A program made the translations under genes and the position numbers. Positions 10,571-23,696 of a stretch of DNA of 64,000 nucleotides are shown piece by piece. The notes beneath the pieces are model-generated. The model did no database searches. It was given only the letters and a program-made list of their open reading frames with translations, and was not told the origin of the DNA. Numbering within the stretch: the first letter of the stretch is position 1; every line of letters begins with the position of its first letter. The DNA comes from Ampelocalamus luodianensis (taxonomy: Eukaryota > Streptophyta > Magnoliopsida > Poales > Poaceae), in contig CM070628.1 in NCBI GenBank assembly GCA_036346255.1, positions 11,733,840 to 11,797,839 on the forward strand. The letters run 5' to 3'.

Positions 10571-12969
10571 TGTAATAACCCAAACATTTATTGGAGAAAA
10601 ATATCATTCGGGAAAGCGAAATTTATTCAATTTCAAACTCAACCAAATTCTAGATTCGAAATTAAGTTCAAAATCCAGAGTTTGGGGGAAACTTAGAGTT
10701 TGGGCCTCCGGCTTTAGTGTTATTTTCTTCCAGACCTCAATTTGGAGAGAATAATATTCGGGAGAGGAGAATTAATTCAAATTCGATTGCTTCAAAGTTT
10801 AGTGTAATATCCCGAGTTCCAATTAGAGAGAATTGATCGGGAAAAATGTTTCTACTGTAATTTCAGTTTTGGAAGGGGGTTTAAAGAGGTGGGCCTCCGG
10901 CCCAGGATGCCTTGGCCTTATGGCCGGCCAAGCAGCCCAAGAGGGGAGGCGCCATGGGCCTAAAGCCCATGCGCCCCCACCCCTTTAAACCCTAGGCAAG
11001 GGCACCCCCTTCTCCCCTTTCCCTTGGCCGCCCCCTACACCCCAAGCCGCCGCCCCTCCCTGCTGTCTCCAAGCCGTCCTCCCTCCTGGTGCTTGGCGTC
11101 CCTGCTGCCGGTTTGTGAAGGAAGGCGAGGATCGTTGTGGGATTGCCGATCAAGAAGGAGAGAAGGAGAAGGGACTAGGGGAGGACCATCTTCTTCGAGG
11201 CTTGATCTTCATCTTCCCACGGGTCTTCAAGGGTAACGATCGCTGTTTATGTTGTTGGATTAATCGTAGAGGTGAGCTTTATTAGGATTGATTGGATCAA
11301 CTTTTGTCTGCTCTAGATTCATTTCTGTCCAGTTTATTGCGTGGTCAGTTTTGGGTTCTTAGAGGCTAAATTGGAAGTTTTGATCTCCTAGAGATATTTA
11401 GATAATATTATTATCTTTCGGTGGACGCCAAGAACACTTGATTCCGACATACAGATCAAAAGTTATGATCGTTTTAGTTTCTGCTATCCAGAATTCTGAC
11501 GAAATCTACCTATCTAGTTGTCTCCTAAAATATGATTATGTTGATGAAAGATTCAGGGTTCCCACCCAACTAGAATATTTTAGAAAATTTCATAACCTTT
11601 CCAGAATGTTAAAGAACGCCTTAATCGGAGTTGTAGATCAATAGTTGTGTTATTTTCTTTACTGTTGTACGTTTCGTCGGGACAGAAGCTGTTTGTCATG
11701 TTCAGCTACTTGTTAGCATATTTCTTTGGCCGATCTGGGTTATCTCCCCAACTAGGTTTTCGTAGATATGTTTGTTAAGTTTCCTTAGGATCTGAGCTCA
11801 CCTTGTTCCGAGTCCTAGACCGTTAGATATGAGTGATTTCGTGCTGCTGTCCAGAGTCAGTTCTATGATCGTGTCATCTGTTTTCAGATTGGAACTAACT
11901 AGTTATTTGTGGGTTGTCGGAAAGACGTTGTAGAACGTTAATGGAAGCGCCCTGTTACATGTTGTATTTATTTCGAGTACTTACTTGTGTAGGCAGAGAT
12001 GCTTCGGGTTTAGGGACATCTTCTTTGCCTACTACCGCAGCGCTTCGCGAAAGGCAAGTACTTTGATGTTCATATGTTTGGTGTATGATGCATGCTTGAT
12101 GACTGTATTGTGTTTTTTTTCTAATATCCACGAGAATATTCAAAGTTTATGTCCTTTTCTTATGTGTTATATCCATGAGTATATATATGATGTCCTTCAT
12201 AATTCATACTTCAGCTCATGCATCTTGTTCCATGTGCCTTCCACGGGAGTGGATTATAAGACCCATCAATTCCAGTATGGGCACGTAAGACCCACCAGTC
12301 CAATGTGGGTAGTTTCGGACATCGTATGAAACGTTGTTCATACGGGATTGGGATCCCCGTATTTTGGTTAAATGCGGGCTTAAGTGAACACTGACGGGTG
12401 TGTCACTAGCTATACCGGTATAAGCATGTGTGCACTCCATTCTTTTCATTAAATCCATTCATTCCATTCATCCATATATTCATTCGGGGTATGTTCGCAT
12501 TCTTTAATGATGATGTCTTATTCGTATTTGTTGTATGTTCATTTATTCACTGTACTTGCTGAGTCACGGACTCATTCTTGCTTTGTTTGTTTATTTTAGA
12601 TGATCATTGATGCTGGATCTATCGGGAGGGAGTAGACACGCACTAATCATGCAATTCACCGTATTCAAGTTCAACAATATGATTTAGTTTCTATCTTTCA
12701 TTCGTTAATTGATGAACTGTAATAAATAAATTTAGTTGGTGAAGGAAGGATACCTTCTCCATGTTAGGGTTGATTTATTCCTGCTTGTGAGCTGTGATCA
12801 CCTCTCCTTATATAAGTATTTGGATTCAGATTCTTTTCATGCCATGGTCCTGTTAAATTTTGATCTGTTTATGCCATTAGATGATAAATTATTCAAATTC
12901 TTCCGCGTTGTGGTTGTATGTTAGATTATTTAGGTGACATTTTGGCTTCCAAATAGCCAGGGTGTTATA
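10571..12969 (+). repeat. Gypsy 5' LTR (2,399 bp)
   Basis: It starts TGTAATAACCC and ends GGGTGTTATA, two bases before the primer-binding site. Shared blocks with the solo LTR at 37950-40304 include GGCCGGCCA / GGCCTAAAGCCCATGCGCC near the middle, the CATCAATTCCA...GGATCCCCG module, and CTTGCTGAGTCA.GGACTCA followed by CTTGCTTTGTTTGTTTATTT. Similar length (2,399 vs 2,355) supports the chosen start; TGTAATATCCCGAG at 10803 is the alternative start. Confidence 0.7.
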
Positions 12970-12971
12970 GT

Positions 12972-12983
12972 TGGTATCAAAGC
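12972..12983 (+). other. Primer-binding site (tRNA-Met)
   Basis: TGGTATCAAAGC, one base from the common plant PBS TGGTATCAGAGC, two bases after the LTR end. Confidence 0.75.
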
Positions 12984-14550
12984 GGGCTTTAGGTCCGTGG
13001 TAATTAAGTTATTAAAATGACACACTGTGCACAGTAGGTGGGGTTGGGTAATTCATTGTTTCCGCATATCTATTGTTATGTTTCATTCGTGGAGCAATTG
13101 TTGAATTGCTTCTATACTATTTTTCTTCTTGTTGTTAATCTATGATATGATGTGATATTCTATATCTATGAATTTATACTATGATTATCATGAGATGATC
13201 ATATATACTCATAATTGATTATATTGATTATGCGTGTCAATAACGGATGATAAGAAGTGGAGGTCGTGGTTGTTACTCTGGGATTCACCATGTTACACCA
13301 CTGTTCGAGATACGTGGTTAGGGAAGTAGTTACCTAGAGTACCATAGTTTCAGGTGTTAAGCGTGAGTTGCTTTAGAAAGTTGTTCTCTTCCTTGATTTC
13401 TGAATTTGGCAATTCTTATCATGTGGTGGTTGATGAATTTCTCCTGGGTTCGTGGTTCATGATAGTTTATGGTTTTCAATAGATCCCTATTGGTTCTCTG
13501 AAACAATTATTGCTTTTCGACTGTTGAGTTGCTTTTACTACTTGTGATCGTTGTCAATTGACAAGATTGATGTTTTCATGGTTGCTCCTTCTTTCACATT
13601 GGAAAAGAATGACTCGTTTACTCGTTTGATAGGTTGGTTAGTGAGAGTTTTCCGTTGTAAATTCGTTAGCATGGGAAAGCTTTAGCTTTATGTGTTTCTT
13701 TTGGATTACTTCGAGCGTTGAGATTTAAAGTCTCTCTTTTGCTGAAGGAAGGTGTTAGAATCCTTTTGTGATGTCTTATCATGCTTAAAATGAGAAGTTA
13801 TAACTAAACAAATAAATTGTTACGATATGAGTTACCAAGTTGGGTTGTTAGCATGGTGCAAATCAATTATTCTTAATTACCATGCATGAAAGTGAAATTG
13901 ATTAATTTGAGATATCCTTGTATTTGATACATGGTGTGTGTTAAATAAAAGACCATCCTTATTCGTTCAGAACCTATGGATCTTACATAGGTGCTAGATT
14001 TACCTATTTTCTGATATGGTAAAATTATCGAAACCTGTACAAAGGACCAGATGGATGTTGGTGTATCGATTCATGAAACCTTGTTGATAGAAAACTATGT
14101 TAGTGAATCGTTAATCATGTTTTGAAACGATTTTTGAACAAAGGTGAAATGTTGAATCCATGTTTATAAATAGTTATGTGATTGCAAATGGAATTAGTAC
14201 CGTATGTACACACCTGATTAGTACAATCATCAATCGTTAATGAGTGCTGAAAATGGTGTTGAGCAACACCAACAGTTGAATAGATGAATTTCGTAAGTAG
14301 TCTTTGATAGCGTGCCTTGTGATATTGTTATTGCTTAGCATAAACTTGATATAATAAATTTTGGAGTCTGTAAAAAGTCGAAGAGGGCTAAGTATTCTGA
14401 AATGGACGGAGTAGCTTGGGTACGACCGAGTGACTATATTTTTGTACGGTCTTTAACAACTGCAATGAGTGTGCAATATGTAACTTAGTACTCTGCATGC
14501 TAACAATCTGGTCACTATTGATATATACCGATGCATGCACTGAGGAAATT
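12984..14550 (+). other. Non-coding leader of the Gypsy element
   Basis: AT-rich DNA between the primer-binding site and the next LTR. No ORF with recognisable gag features; no other structure seen. Confidence 0.45.
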
Positions 14551-15439
14551 TGTAACATCCCTGATTTTCGGGGCCGTTAAACCCTTCAGAACCGCCCAGG
14601 ATGTGCAGTTGCGAAGCAAATAGCATCTCAAGCAAGCTTCTGATTACAACGAAAACCAAACTTTTATTAAACAAGATTAAAGTTTATCAACCTGTTTTAA
14701 CCTAACACGGGCATCCAAGCCCAAAGTTAATATAATACAAGACAAAAGAACTTCAAACTAGAGGCACGCTTGAGCGCGGTCGAGACCTAATAACAGTAGT
14801 CGTTGCCTTCAGGGGGTCCACCAAAATCCTGCTCACAAGGATCCTCTGCATGATTCCGTGTTTTTCGTAGATGTTTTGCAAATTGCAAGAATGAGTAATA
14901 CTACCGTACTCAACAAGTCACATGAAAATCTTAATTAATTACATGCAAGGAGTTCAATGGATGGTTAGGGTTTACCATATCTGGCATATGTGGATGCATT
15001 TTGCAATTAAAACAGATTATAAAACAGTAAAACAATAATAGATATAACATCATGGGTTTCTCAACAAATACCACCTTATCATCTCCAAACTCTACTTATG
15101 CCTCTGTACTGGAATCACCCGTTAACATAGCTTCATTAACCGGAAGCACGGCGTATTCGAATACCTTTGATTATACACTCTGCAGAGTTGCCCAACTTTA
15201 CCAACAAGATATCTCATGCTCATACTGTCATGCAATATACACGCAACACGTTAGCGTGCGACTGAGCTGAGATAACAAAGCCTTTTCACTGCTCAACCTT
15301 TCTAGCATCTACCCGGTAGGTCTTAATCCATACAGCTCAGGAGACCACCAGCCAATAGTGGAATCCATACTCCGAGGCTGATGGGCCCATACCGTTGTGG
15401 AGTCCAGCGAGTGTCCCTTTAGGCCTACTCCTGTGTAAG
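14551..15439 (-). repeat. Gypsy LTR remnant, minus strand, first part
   Basis: The plus-strand left end reads TGTAACATCCCTGATTTTCG, i.e. an LTR ending ...GGGATGTTACA on the minus strand. No primer-binding site adjoins it on that strand, so it is a 3' or solo LTR. The text resembles other large minus-strand Gypsy LTRs in style (GAGTAATACTACCGTACTCAACAAG, split here as motif only). It is interrupted at 15440 by a younger element and continues at 26346. Confidence 0.6.
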
Positions 15440-18400
15440 TGTAACAGCCCTAACTTAGGGTTTGTATTTCAAATGTAAAATTTTGAGGAGAAATAAAAAC
15501 TTTTGTTGTCTCTTCAAATCATTTGAAAGTTCTACAATTTTCCCTAGCAATTTCCAATTTTTAGAATTTAATTCTTGTGATTGGAAGTTGTTGTTAACAG
15601 ATTCTTAGCTTTCAAACTTGTGATCATCCTCTGAAATTATTTTTCCTATCATCTGGATCATCCTATCTACCTCCCTGAATTATTTCACAATTTTTCGATT
15701 TTATTTGCTATTTCAAATGGCCAAGTCAAACTAGTTGAAAATCTGGTCAAATCCTAGGTCAGCATGCTTGTGAATTTTCTGCAGAACTTCTCAGTGCATA
15801 AAAGTTCTGGAAAATTTATGAAATGTTTCTCTCTGTCTCAAGTAGCTACCATAAAAATTTCAGAATTTTTGAAGCTCAGGAGCTATCTCTAAAAATTCCT
15901 AAAACTCTCTCACTTTTAAACTCAAAATCGAAATCAGCATTTGTCGGGCTCGAACCCGAGTCCGACTCAAGCCGACCGCACCACTTGACTCGGCCGCACC
16001 GCCTAGCTGCACCGCGCGAGTCCAATCGATCGTGACCGTCCGATGCAAATCGAGCGATCCACGTTGCGTCGCGCAACCGACTGTCGAATGCATACACGGT
16101 CTCACCGTCCGTTTGGATCCAACGGTCGATACATTCTTGATCGAGTCTAAGTATCTGTTCGCGCCGCATTGTCCCGCCGCCGACATATGGGTCCCACTGT
16201 CGAGTTCTTCCTCGCCGACTCGCCGCCTCGGAGCTCGTGGCGATCGCGCATGCGTGCCACGCGACTCGTCGTTGCCGCCCGCGCAGGGGCGCGTGTTCGC
16301 CTCGAGGATCGCCGAAGTCCATCTACCTCCTAGGGTCGTCCATTCCTTCTCGCAGACCATTCTTACGCCTCTCCGCCCATTTCTTAGCTTCGGACGGAGA
16401 AAACCCGAGCAGCGCCGCCGTGTAACGCCGCCTTGAGCCCGCGACCGCACTACGATGATCCACGTTTGGCGCCGCCTCCATTTTGCCCATCCGGGTTCTT
16501 GGCGTCGGTGAATCACGGGGTGGTATCGTCGTCTCCGCCTCCGGCGCTCTCAGCTCCGTGAGCTCGTTTGCGTTCTGGTGAGTCTCAAGCCTCAGCGGTT
16601 GATCTCACTTGATCGCAATGCTTCACTGATGCTCACGGTGGGCTCGTTCCTGTCTTTGATGCATTGTGGAGGGTGTGCGACTTCTTCTTCTCCGAGCCCG
16701 GTATTTCGCCGTCGCGGTGATTCCAGCCGCCTCAGACCTTCTTCGTCGGCATTGTCTGGGGCGTATCCTTCCTGAAGCTGAGGCGATTCCGTGGCGCACC
16801 TTCCGGGGTCTTCTCGAAGCTCACAGCGTCTTCTCGCGAGCGCGCACCTTCTTCTCCGCTCCGCCGTCGTGAGCCCATCTCCGTCGACCATCGGGCTCCG
16901 CGTCACCGTCACCGGGTTCGTGAGATCTTTGCGAACCTTAAGGTACCACTCACTCGCCCTAAGACCTCTGGTTCGCGAACGATCGTCGCGCGCCGCACCA
17001 CCGTCCTTGTGGTCGCCAGAAGCGCACGGCGATGTTAAGGTCTAACCCTACTTTTAGTGATAACCATCTTTAGTCGAGTATCACGATTTGTGGGCCCTCT
17101 TTGGTTAATCGCGTTTAGAAATCCTTTAATTCAGCCCGTTATTTGTTCTCGAGTCAACGCCATGTGGGTCCATGTTGTCGATTAGGTTTGTGTAGCTCGT
17201 AATGCGTTTCCTCTGTTGGAAGCGTATTTCTCTGAGAGTATGTTAGGTTTGCACTTTGGTAGCGAAGACGTATTCTTAGAATACGCCGACGTCTACCTTC
17301 GTGAGCGAGCGGTTCTGTCAACACTTTCGCTCGGGCCGCCCGCCGATTGTCCGGGGCTAGTTGGTGTGGGTAGAAAAAGGATTTAATGCTTTTGTATTTC
17401 GTAATATGTTTTCATTGCAATCGTTAATTCATTTAAACTTAGAAAATGCATAACTAATTCAATTTTTATCCAAATTGCATGAAACCAGTCTTTGTTAATT
17501 TTCATTTTAAGTGTACTATTTGATAAAATTAGCTTCATCCATGTCTCTGTAGCAAAAATCTGTTAGCTAATAAAATGATGTCTTATGTATCTTCTAAATT
17601 AGAAAATGCGTATCTCTTTCAATAATTGTCCAAATTCATTGAACCCAATTCATAAAATTCCATTTTCAGTATATTAATTGTTAGGATAGGTTTCAGATAC
17701 TAGTTATGTTCATAAAAATTTGTTAAGTATTTAACTAGTGCTTTGATGTGTTTATAACTTAGAAAGTTCATAGAAAATTCTTAATAACTTAAAGCGATTT
17801 GTTCTCTGTTTCTTAAATTTTGTTATGTCATGCTTAGGCTTTGTGTGAGTTTTGGCTTGTTTTGATGTTATTGTATGTTTGAGTTTTGTCGGTGTTATTC
17901 GTTCTTATTTCTTTGTTATGTTCGATCGTTAGGCTTCGATATTTGCGGCAACCACGAGGACGATCCTCATAACAACTTGAGCAACAGCGACAGAGCAAGC
18001 GGTTTGATCATGTTTATCCCAGTATTTTAAAGTCTAATATTTTGTTTCAACTGTATGTATGCATCGCTTAATTTGTGTTAAATTGATTAGTTAAAGCCGT
18101 AGTTTGCATATCCTGTAGACAAAATATTGATCTCTACTACTTGAGCCTAGGTTATTTCTTTGTGATTAGAGGTCGCTAGATGATCTCTTGTCACTTAGTA
18201 GATCGAGTCAAATTGCTTAGACATGCTTAGTATCGGTAGAAATGGGCGGTTATCGACTTAGTCGGTAACCTTGATCACACTAAAACTTTCTATAACTTTA
18301 TATTTCAGCATTTACTGCTATGTTTAATTGCAAAACTAAAAATGAAAACAAAAATGATTTAGACGCAGGCACAATGGTAAGATTGGTGTGATCTATTGGG

Positions 18401-19582
18401 TGTGATGGAAAGGTGCCCGGTCAATTAAGGACCGAACATCTTGTGAGTTTTGTTATCCAGCATTTCGTGCTAACCACACTAGAGGGTATGGGACCTCTCT
18501 TGACCTAGTACTTTGGCGTGTATTGGCTCAGGGTCGCAGGAGGTCGCGGGAGGGATGGAGGTGGGAGCATGGTAGTTGTCAAAAGCTTTATCTCGAGTGG
18601 GTAGTTGTCTTTTCGGCTTTACCATGTAGCGTATGGATTTCTATCCATACGAGCGCTCGTAGTTAATACACAATATTGGAAAAAGTCTCGTAGGACTTAG
18701 TCGTGCAGCATACCTTAAGTGTGCTTTGGCTTAAAGCGATGCGAGGTGTGGAGTACAGATGGTACACCTGCGGGGTTAAAAACTATTGAATAGCCTCGTC
18801 CTAGGTGATGGACACGCTTGGGTAAGCTTATCGAGAGTTAGACTACAACATTTAAATTAAAACTTGATGGGTGGTACGAATGCGGGATTAGTGCTATTGT
18901 TGTGGTGACTATTGGGATAGTCACTTCTAGGTTGTTTATCTTTCGCTTTTGTTATTATTATCCTTCTTGTTATTTCAATCTTAAAATGAATTGCAAACTT
19001 GCCTTTAAATCAGATTACCTTATTGCAAATGAAAATTGGCTTTATGCAAATGAAACATATGGCCTCCACCAAATAAGCTTTGCATGTAGCTTATGAGCAG
19101 TGCGCTAGTTCACACGTCGGTCTTTGGGTACAAAGACAATCTTTGTACTCGGTGCTTTGCTTGATGTTGTTGTTGCGGAGGAAGAAGGTGAGCCTCGGGG
19201 CCTCACTACGTGTGGTGTCTTTGCCGCCGTGGGTGACGACTAGGCTTGGCGGTCGGTCGGATGCCTTGTGGGTTGAAGGCACACCGATTGGCTTTGTTTA
19301 TAGCCATCTTATGGCACTTTGCTTCATTGTCGTTTTTGTTATTTGTGTATCTTTTGGGCGGTCGGCTGTGTGCATAATAACCTCTACTATTTGTTTATCT
19401 TCCGTTTGGTAGTGTTGTGTTTGGACTCTATGTGTGGAATGGAGTTGATGGCTAATTTTGTACCGAGGTGTATATCCGCTGCTGGGAAGTATACATATCT
19501 CGAGGATCGATTTATTTGATTTGTGATGCTAGGACCGGTGGTTGGTTAAGCATTACAAACCAAATAAATTGGGGTCCTCACA
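15440..19582 (+). repeat. 5' LTR (4,143 bp)
   Basis: TGTAACAGCCC ... GGGGTCCTCACA. A GC-rich, CpG-rich core (about 15950-17040) is flanked by AT-rich arms. Positions 16940-19582 align with the 3' LTR remnant 23697-26340. Long antisense and sense ORFs in the GC-rich core (e.g. 15899-16516) show no protein motif. Confidence 0.85.
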
Positions 19583-19586
19583 AAGT

Positions 19587-19600
19587 TGGTATCAGAGCCA
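19587..19600 (+). other. Primer-binding site (tRNA-Met)
   Basis: TGGTATCAGAGCCA, four bases after the LTR end; perfect match to the usual plant tRNA-Met primer site. Confidence 0.9.
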
Positions 19601-20018
19601 TTCTGACCGTAGTAACCCAAGCTTAGTCGTCTTTAGGATATTTTGAAAAAGCTTAATTTCAAAGTATAAAAAGGGTTTATGAAAACCTAGGCAGATTCTC
19701 AGATTTTACTCCTTACCTATCTTAGCCTTCTACTCTCATCTTACTCTAATTTGAGTTTAAAACTTGGTTTCTCTCTTTCCTTTCAAAAGATAGTTACTAC
19801 CGGTAGAATCGGTCTTTGGGAGAACCATAGAGAATTAGTCTAATTAAAATTTGTGGGGGCATAAGGGTAAGATATGAGTTTGCTAAATGCCTGATTTTTG
19901 TCAGTTGGTTTTGTAACTTAAAAGTCTTGTGTTTGTTTTGTGCTATTAGTAAGTTATTTGCAGTGGGTTGTCGACTTCGTGTTTTTCGGCTATTGTTAAC
20001 TTGTCTTAGTGAAACAGG

Positions 20019-21080
20019 ATGGCCGGGAGAACGCGTGGCAGTCAGCAGGCTGGTCATGATGAGGAGCTTCCCCCTCCTCCGACCATGGCTGAGGTGCTCG
20101 CTCGATCGAGCGAACCGCATGGACGAGACGCGCATCTTGGAGGTTATTGCTAGGAATACCTCCACTCCTGCCGTGGTGGCGGGCCACCGACTCATGGGGA
20201 CTTGCAGAGTTCCTCCGTACACAGCCGCCGACTTTCTCCCGCTCTGAGGACCCACTCGATGCGGATGATTGGCTACGCATGGTTGAGCGAAAACTCAACA
20301 TAGCTCAGTGTCAGGCGCAGGATAAGGCACTCTTCGCGTCCCACCAGCTTGAGGGCGCCGCACTCTCATGGTGGGAGAACTATCTCGCCATGCAGCCCGC
20401 GGGCCATGTGGTCGCGTGGGAGGAGTTCAGGACAGCCTTTCGTCGGGCCCACATCCCAGATGGCCTGATGAAGCTGAAAAAGAAGGAGTTCCTCGCGCTC
20501 AAGCAAGGGCGCAAGTCGGTGACGGAGTATCTATACGAGTTTAATCATCTGGCTCGTTATGCTCCGGGAGAGGTAGCCTCAGATGAGGCTAAGCAGGAGA
20601 AGTTTATGGATGGCTTGTCCGAGGAGCTGCAGGACAGGCTGTCTATTGTGGACTTCCGACTTTCGTGCCTTGGTAGATAAGACCATTGTTCTTGAGCATA
20701 AGGCAAAAGCGTTGGCGAGTCCATAGCGCAAATGGGAGGCACATCGATCGCTCACACCGGCCTCACTGCGTCCTCGGTGCGGGCGGCTGATGGCCCGTTC
20801 TTTTGCTCCACCGGCGCGCGAGGCCATCCGCACCAGGCTCCCGTCCACCGCAGCCGTGTTTCACCCACGTGCGCTGCGATCGGCAACAGAGCGGCCTCGC
20901 AATCCGGCGGCGAGGTTACTTGTTTTATTGCCACAACAAGGGCCACTACGCCAACGCTGCCTCGAGTGTTGCGCGCGCCTCGTCCTAATGGAGGGCGCGG
21001 GCGGAGTGGTCACCCGCGACGAGAAGGTTGTTCGAAGACCCGAGTGCGGCGTGGTCGAGTCAACCACCTTTCGGTGAGGA
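20019..21080 (+). pseudogene. gag of the Tekay-like element, frameshifted
   Basis: The start codon at 20019 gives MAGRTRGSQQAGHDEELPPP and TMAEVLAR, then frame changes near 20100. The core reads GLAEFLRTQPPTFSRSEDPL, DADDWLRMVERKLNIAQ, LEGAALSWWENYLAMQPAGH, WEEFRTAFRRAHIPDGLM, LALKQGRKSVTEYLYEFNHL and ARYAPGE, the typical retrotransposon gag capsid. The CCHC zinc knuckle is at about 20932-20975 (C-x2-C-x4-H-x4-C as CFYCHNKGHYANAC) but is split between two frames by one-base indels. Gag would form the virus-like particle. Compared with the gag at 51.8-53.5 kb it is clearly homologous but not the same family copy. Confidence 0.8.
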
Positions 21081-21560
21081 GGCTCGGGAGGCGCGGATGT
21101 CGTGATGGGTACACTTCTCGTTAATTCTCGTCTGCTGCAGTATTATTTGATTCAGAGCATCGCATTCTTTTATTTCAAGATCATTTCTGCTGCTAGTAGT
21201 CTTCTTTGTGTTCCTTTGGGAGTTCCTTTGCTCATCCGCTCTCGGGTGGAAATGAGAGGCGATTCTGATGTCGGGATGTTCCTATCGTAGTCGACGGAGT
21301 GGGATTTTGGCAAACCTTATTTTGCTCGGATTCAGTGAAGTCGGATGTGATTCTTGGCATGGATTGGTTGTCCCAACACTTGGGGCATATCGATTGTGCC
21401 GTGAAGATTGTCTATCTCACCTGACCCTTGAGCGAGCGGGTGGGTTTCGCGCGACTACAGAGGCCACATTTATGTGCATCGAGGCGGCTTGACCTTGCGG
21501 TCGGGATGTTCCCATAGTATCGACTTTGAGGATGTTTTCCGATGATTTACAGGATGCCTC
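21081..21560 (+). pseudogene. Aspartic protease remnant
   Basis: GTLLVNS at about 21108 is followed near 21147 by LFDS, whose next residues G-A-S-H-S-F appear only after restoring one missing G in CAGG. VILGMDWLSQH appears near 21340-21380 in another frame. This is the D-S-G and ILGMDWL arrangement of Gypsy protease; the frame is broken several times. Confidence 0.65.
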
Positions 21561-22800
21561 GGTTCGAGATCCGAGTTTGTCATCGAGTTGCTGCCGGCAT
21601 CGCCCGATTTGAAGGCGCCGTGTCGAATGCCTCCCAATGAGCTAGAAGAATTGAAGAAGCGGCTTGGTGAGCTCCAAGCAAAGGGTTTCATCCGTCCATT
21701 CATCTCCTTGGGGTTGTCCGGTGATCTTTGTGAAGAAGAAGGACAAGACTTTGCACATGTGCGTGGATTACCGTCCTCTCAATGAGGTGACGGTGAAGAA
21801 CAAATATCCTCGCCCGCATTGATGATCTGTTTGATCAGTTGATGGAGCCAGTGTTCTCAAAGATTGATTTGAGAATGGGGTATCATCAGTCGGGATCGAT
21901 CGAGGATATTCGAAGACGGCTTTCACTACTCGTTATGGGTCGCATGCAGTACACCGTCATGTCCTTTGGCTTAACCAATGCTCGACTTTGTTCATGAACT
22001 TAATGAATTCGGTATTCATGGAGTATTTGGATAAATTTGTGGTGGTCTTTATTGATGATATTCTTATCTATTCCAAGATGAAGCGAGCATCTTGAGCATC
22101 GAAGATTGTTTTGGGCAAGTGCGGGAGCACAGTGTAGATGAAGTTCAAACAAATGCGAGTTCGGTTGAAGGAAGTGGCATTATTGGGCCATGTTCTTTCG
22201 GTGGAGGCATAGGCATGTGGATCCCAGCAAGGTCGACGTTCTATCTTGAGGGCAGCCAAGTCGAGCCACCGATGTGCGAGTTTTCTCGGTTTAGCGGGCT
22301 ACTACCGCCGCTTTATCGAGAACTTCTCCAAAATCGCAAAGCCAATGTTGAATTGCTCAAGAAGGACAAGAAGTTTGTGTGGACCTCTACTTGTGATGGC
22401 GCTTCGGGAGCTCAAGCGGTTGACTTCAGCCCATCCTCACTCTTCCGATATCCACAAGAGCTTCGATATTTATTGCGATGCCTCTCGTCGAGGACTTGGA
22501 TGTGTTCTTATGCGGGAAGGCAAGGCGATTGAGACCTCACGAGCTCAATTATCCCACCCATGATTTAGAGTTGGTTCTTTGTGGTGCATGCACTCAAGAT
22601 TTGGCGGCATTATCGATCGGTAAACGGCGTGAGGTGTATTCGATCACAAGAGTTTGAAATACTTGTTCACTCGACCGGATCTGAACCTCGAGCAGAGGAG
22701 ATGGCTAGAATTGATCAAAGATTATGACATGGGTATTGATATCATCACGGCAAAGCCAATGTGGTTCTTGATGCACTTAGCGAAAAGTGTATTGCAATAC
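21561..22800 (+). pseudogene. Reverse transcriptase and RNase H remnant
   Basis: PPNELEELKKRLGELQAKGF, FVKKKDKTLHMCVDYRPLNE, VTVKNKYP, RIDDLFDQL, VFSKIDLRMGYHQ, MSFGLTNA and the catalytic block FVVVFIDDILIYSK (22035-22076) mark the RT. Then FLGLAGYYRRFIENFSKIAK, FDIYCDASRRGLGCVL (RNase H first Asp) and RPDLNLEQRRWLELIKDYDM follow. Frameshifts occur every few hundred bases, many of one or two bases. Activity is impossible as read, although the catalytic residues are still encoded. Confidence 0.8.
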
Positions 22801-23696
22801 TTTGATGATCCAAGAGCAGCAACCTGCACTTCTTGCAGAATTTCAGCGTCTCAACTTGGGTTTGGTTGAGCATAGTTCCCTTGCTGCCTTGGTTATGCAA
22901 CCGACCTTGGTGGATCAAGTCAAGGCGGCACAACAATCAGATGATGGTGTGGGTAAAATTAAGCAGAACATCAAGAATGGATCAGCCAAGTGTTTCACAG
23001 AAGATGATCACGGTGTCGTATGGTTTGGGCAGCGGCTTGTGGTCCCAAAGGTCCCAGAGTTGCGGGATTTGATTCTTCAGGAGGCCCATGATTCGCCTTT
23101 GTCCATCCATCCCGGCCACCAAAATGTACCAAGATCTGCGTCGAGATTACGGTGGACTCGCATGAAGCGCGAGATTGCGAGTTCGTGGCCGATGTGACAT
23201 ATGTTGTCGCGTCAAGGCGAGCATCGGCGTCCCGCAGTCTCCTCGACCCTTGCCTATACGAGTGGAAGTGGGATTCCGTTGGTATGGACTTCGTCCATTG
23301 GTTTGCCGTACTTCTTCGGGAAGGATGCTATCTGGTGGTTATTGACCGATTGACAAAAGTAGCACATTTTACGCCGGTGTGTACCGCCTCGGCGTCGATA
23401 AATTGGCGAACCTCTACATATCCCGCATTGTGAGTTTGCATGGTGTGCCACGAACTATGGTGTCGATCGTGGTTCTCTTTTCACTTCCGACTTTGCTTTG
23501 ATCTACGAGGAGGCCATGGGTACCGTCTTACTTTCAGCCACCGCCTACCATCCTCGGGCCGATGGTCGACGGGGCGGGTCAACCAAGTTCTTGAAGATAT
23601 GCTCGTGCTTGTGTTCTTTCCTATGGGAAGAATTGGGAGAAGTGCCTACCGCTTGCCGAGTTCTCCTACAACAACAGCTTCCAGGCTAGTCTCGGC
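22801..23696 (+). pseudogene. Integrase remnant, cut off before its C-terminus
   Basis: RLNLGLVEHSSLAALVMQPT, DLILQEAHDSPLSIHPGHQN (the H-x-H side of the zinc domain), LRWTRMKREIAS, WKWDSVGMDFVHW (first catalytic Asp), YLVVIDRLTKVAHFTPV and parts of the YHPRADG and VLEDMLVLV segments (YHPQTDGQTERVNQVLED in intact relatives) are present in various frames. The sequence stops in FQASLGK at 23696 where the 3' LTR remnant begins, so the GPY/F domain, chromodomain and polypurine tract are missing. Confidence 0.75.

Larger units (their letters stand above)
10571..14550 (+). mobile_element. 5' part of a Ty3/Gypsy element (LTR, PBS, leader)
   Basis: An LTR of about 2.4 kb is followed by a tRNA-Met primer-binding site and about 1.57 kb of non-coding internal leader. 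At 14551 the internal region is cut by another LTR. No gag-pol belonging to this element is found in the window. The LTR is related to the solo LTR at 37950-40304. Confidence 0.7.

Noticed and set aside
15899..16516. 205-codon ORF in the GC-rich LTR core
   Set aside because: No domain; overlapping ORFs on both strands reflect CpG-rich composition of the LTR.
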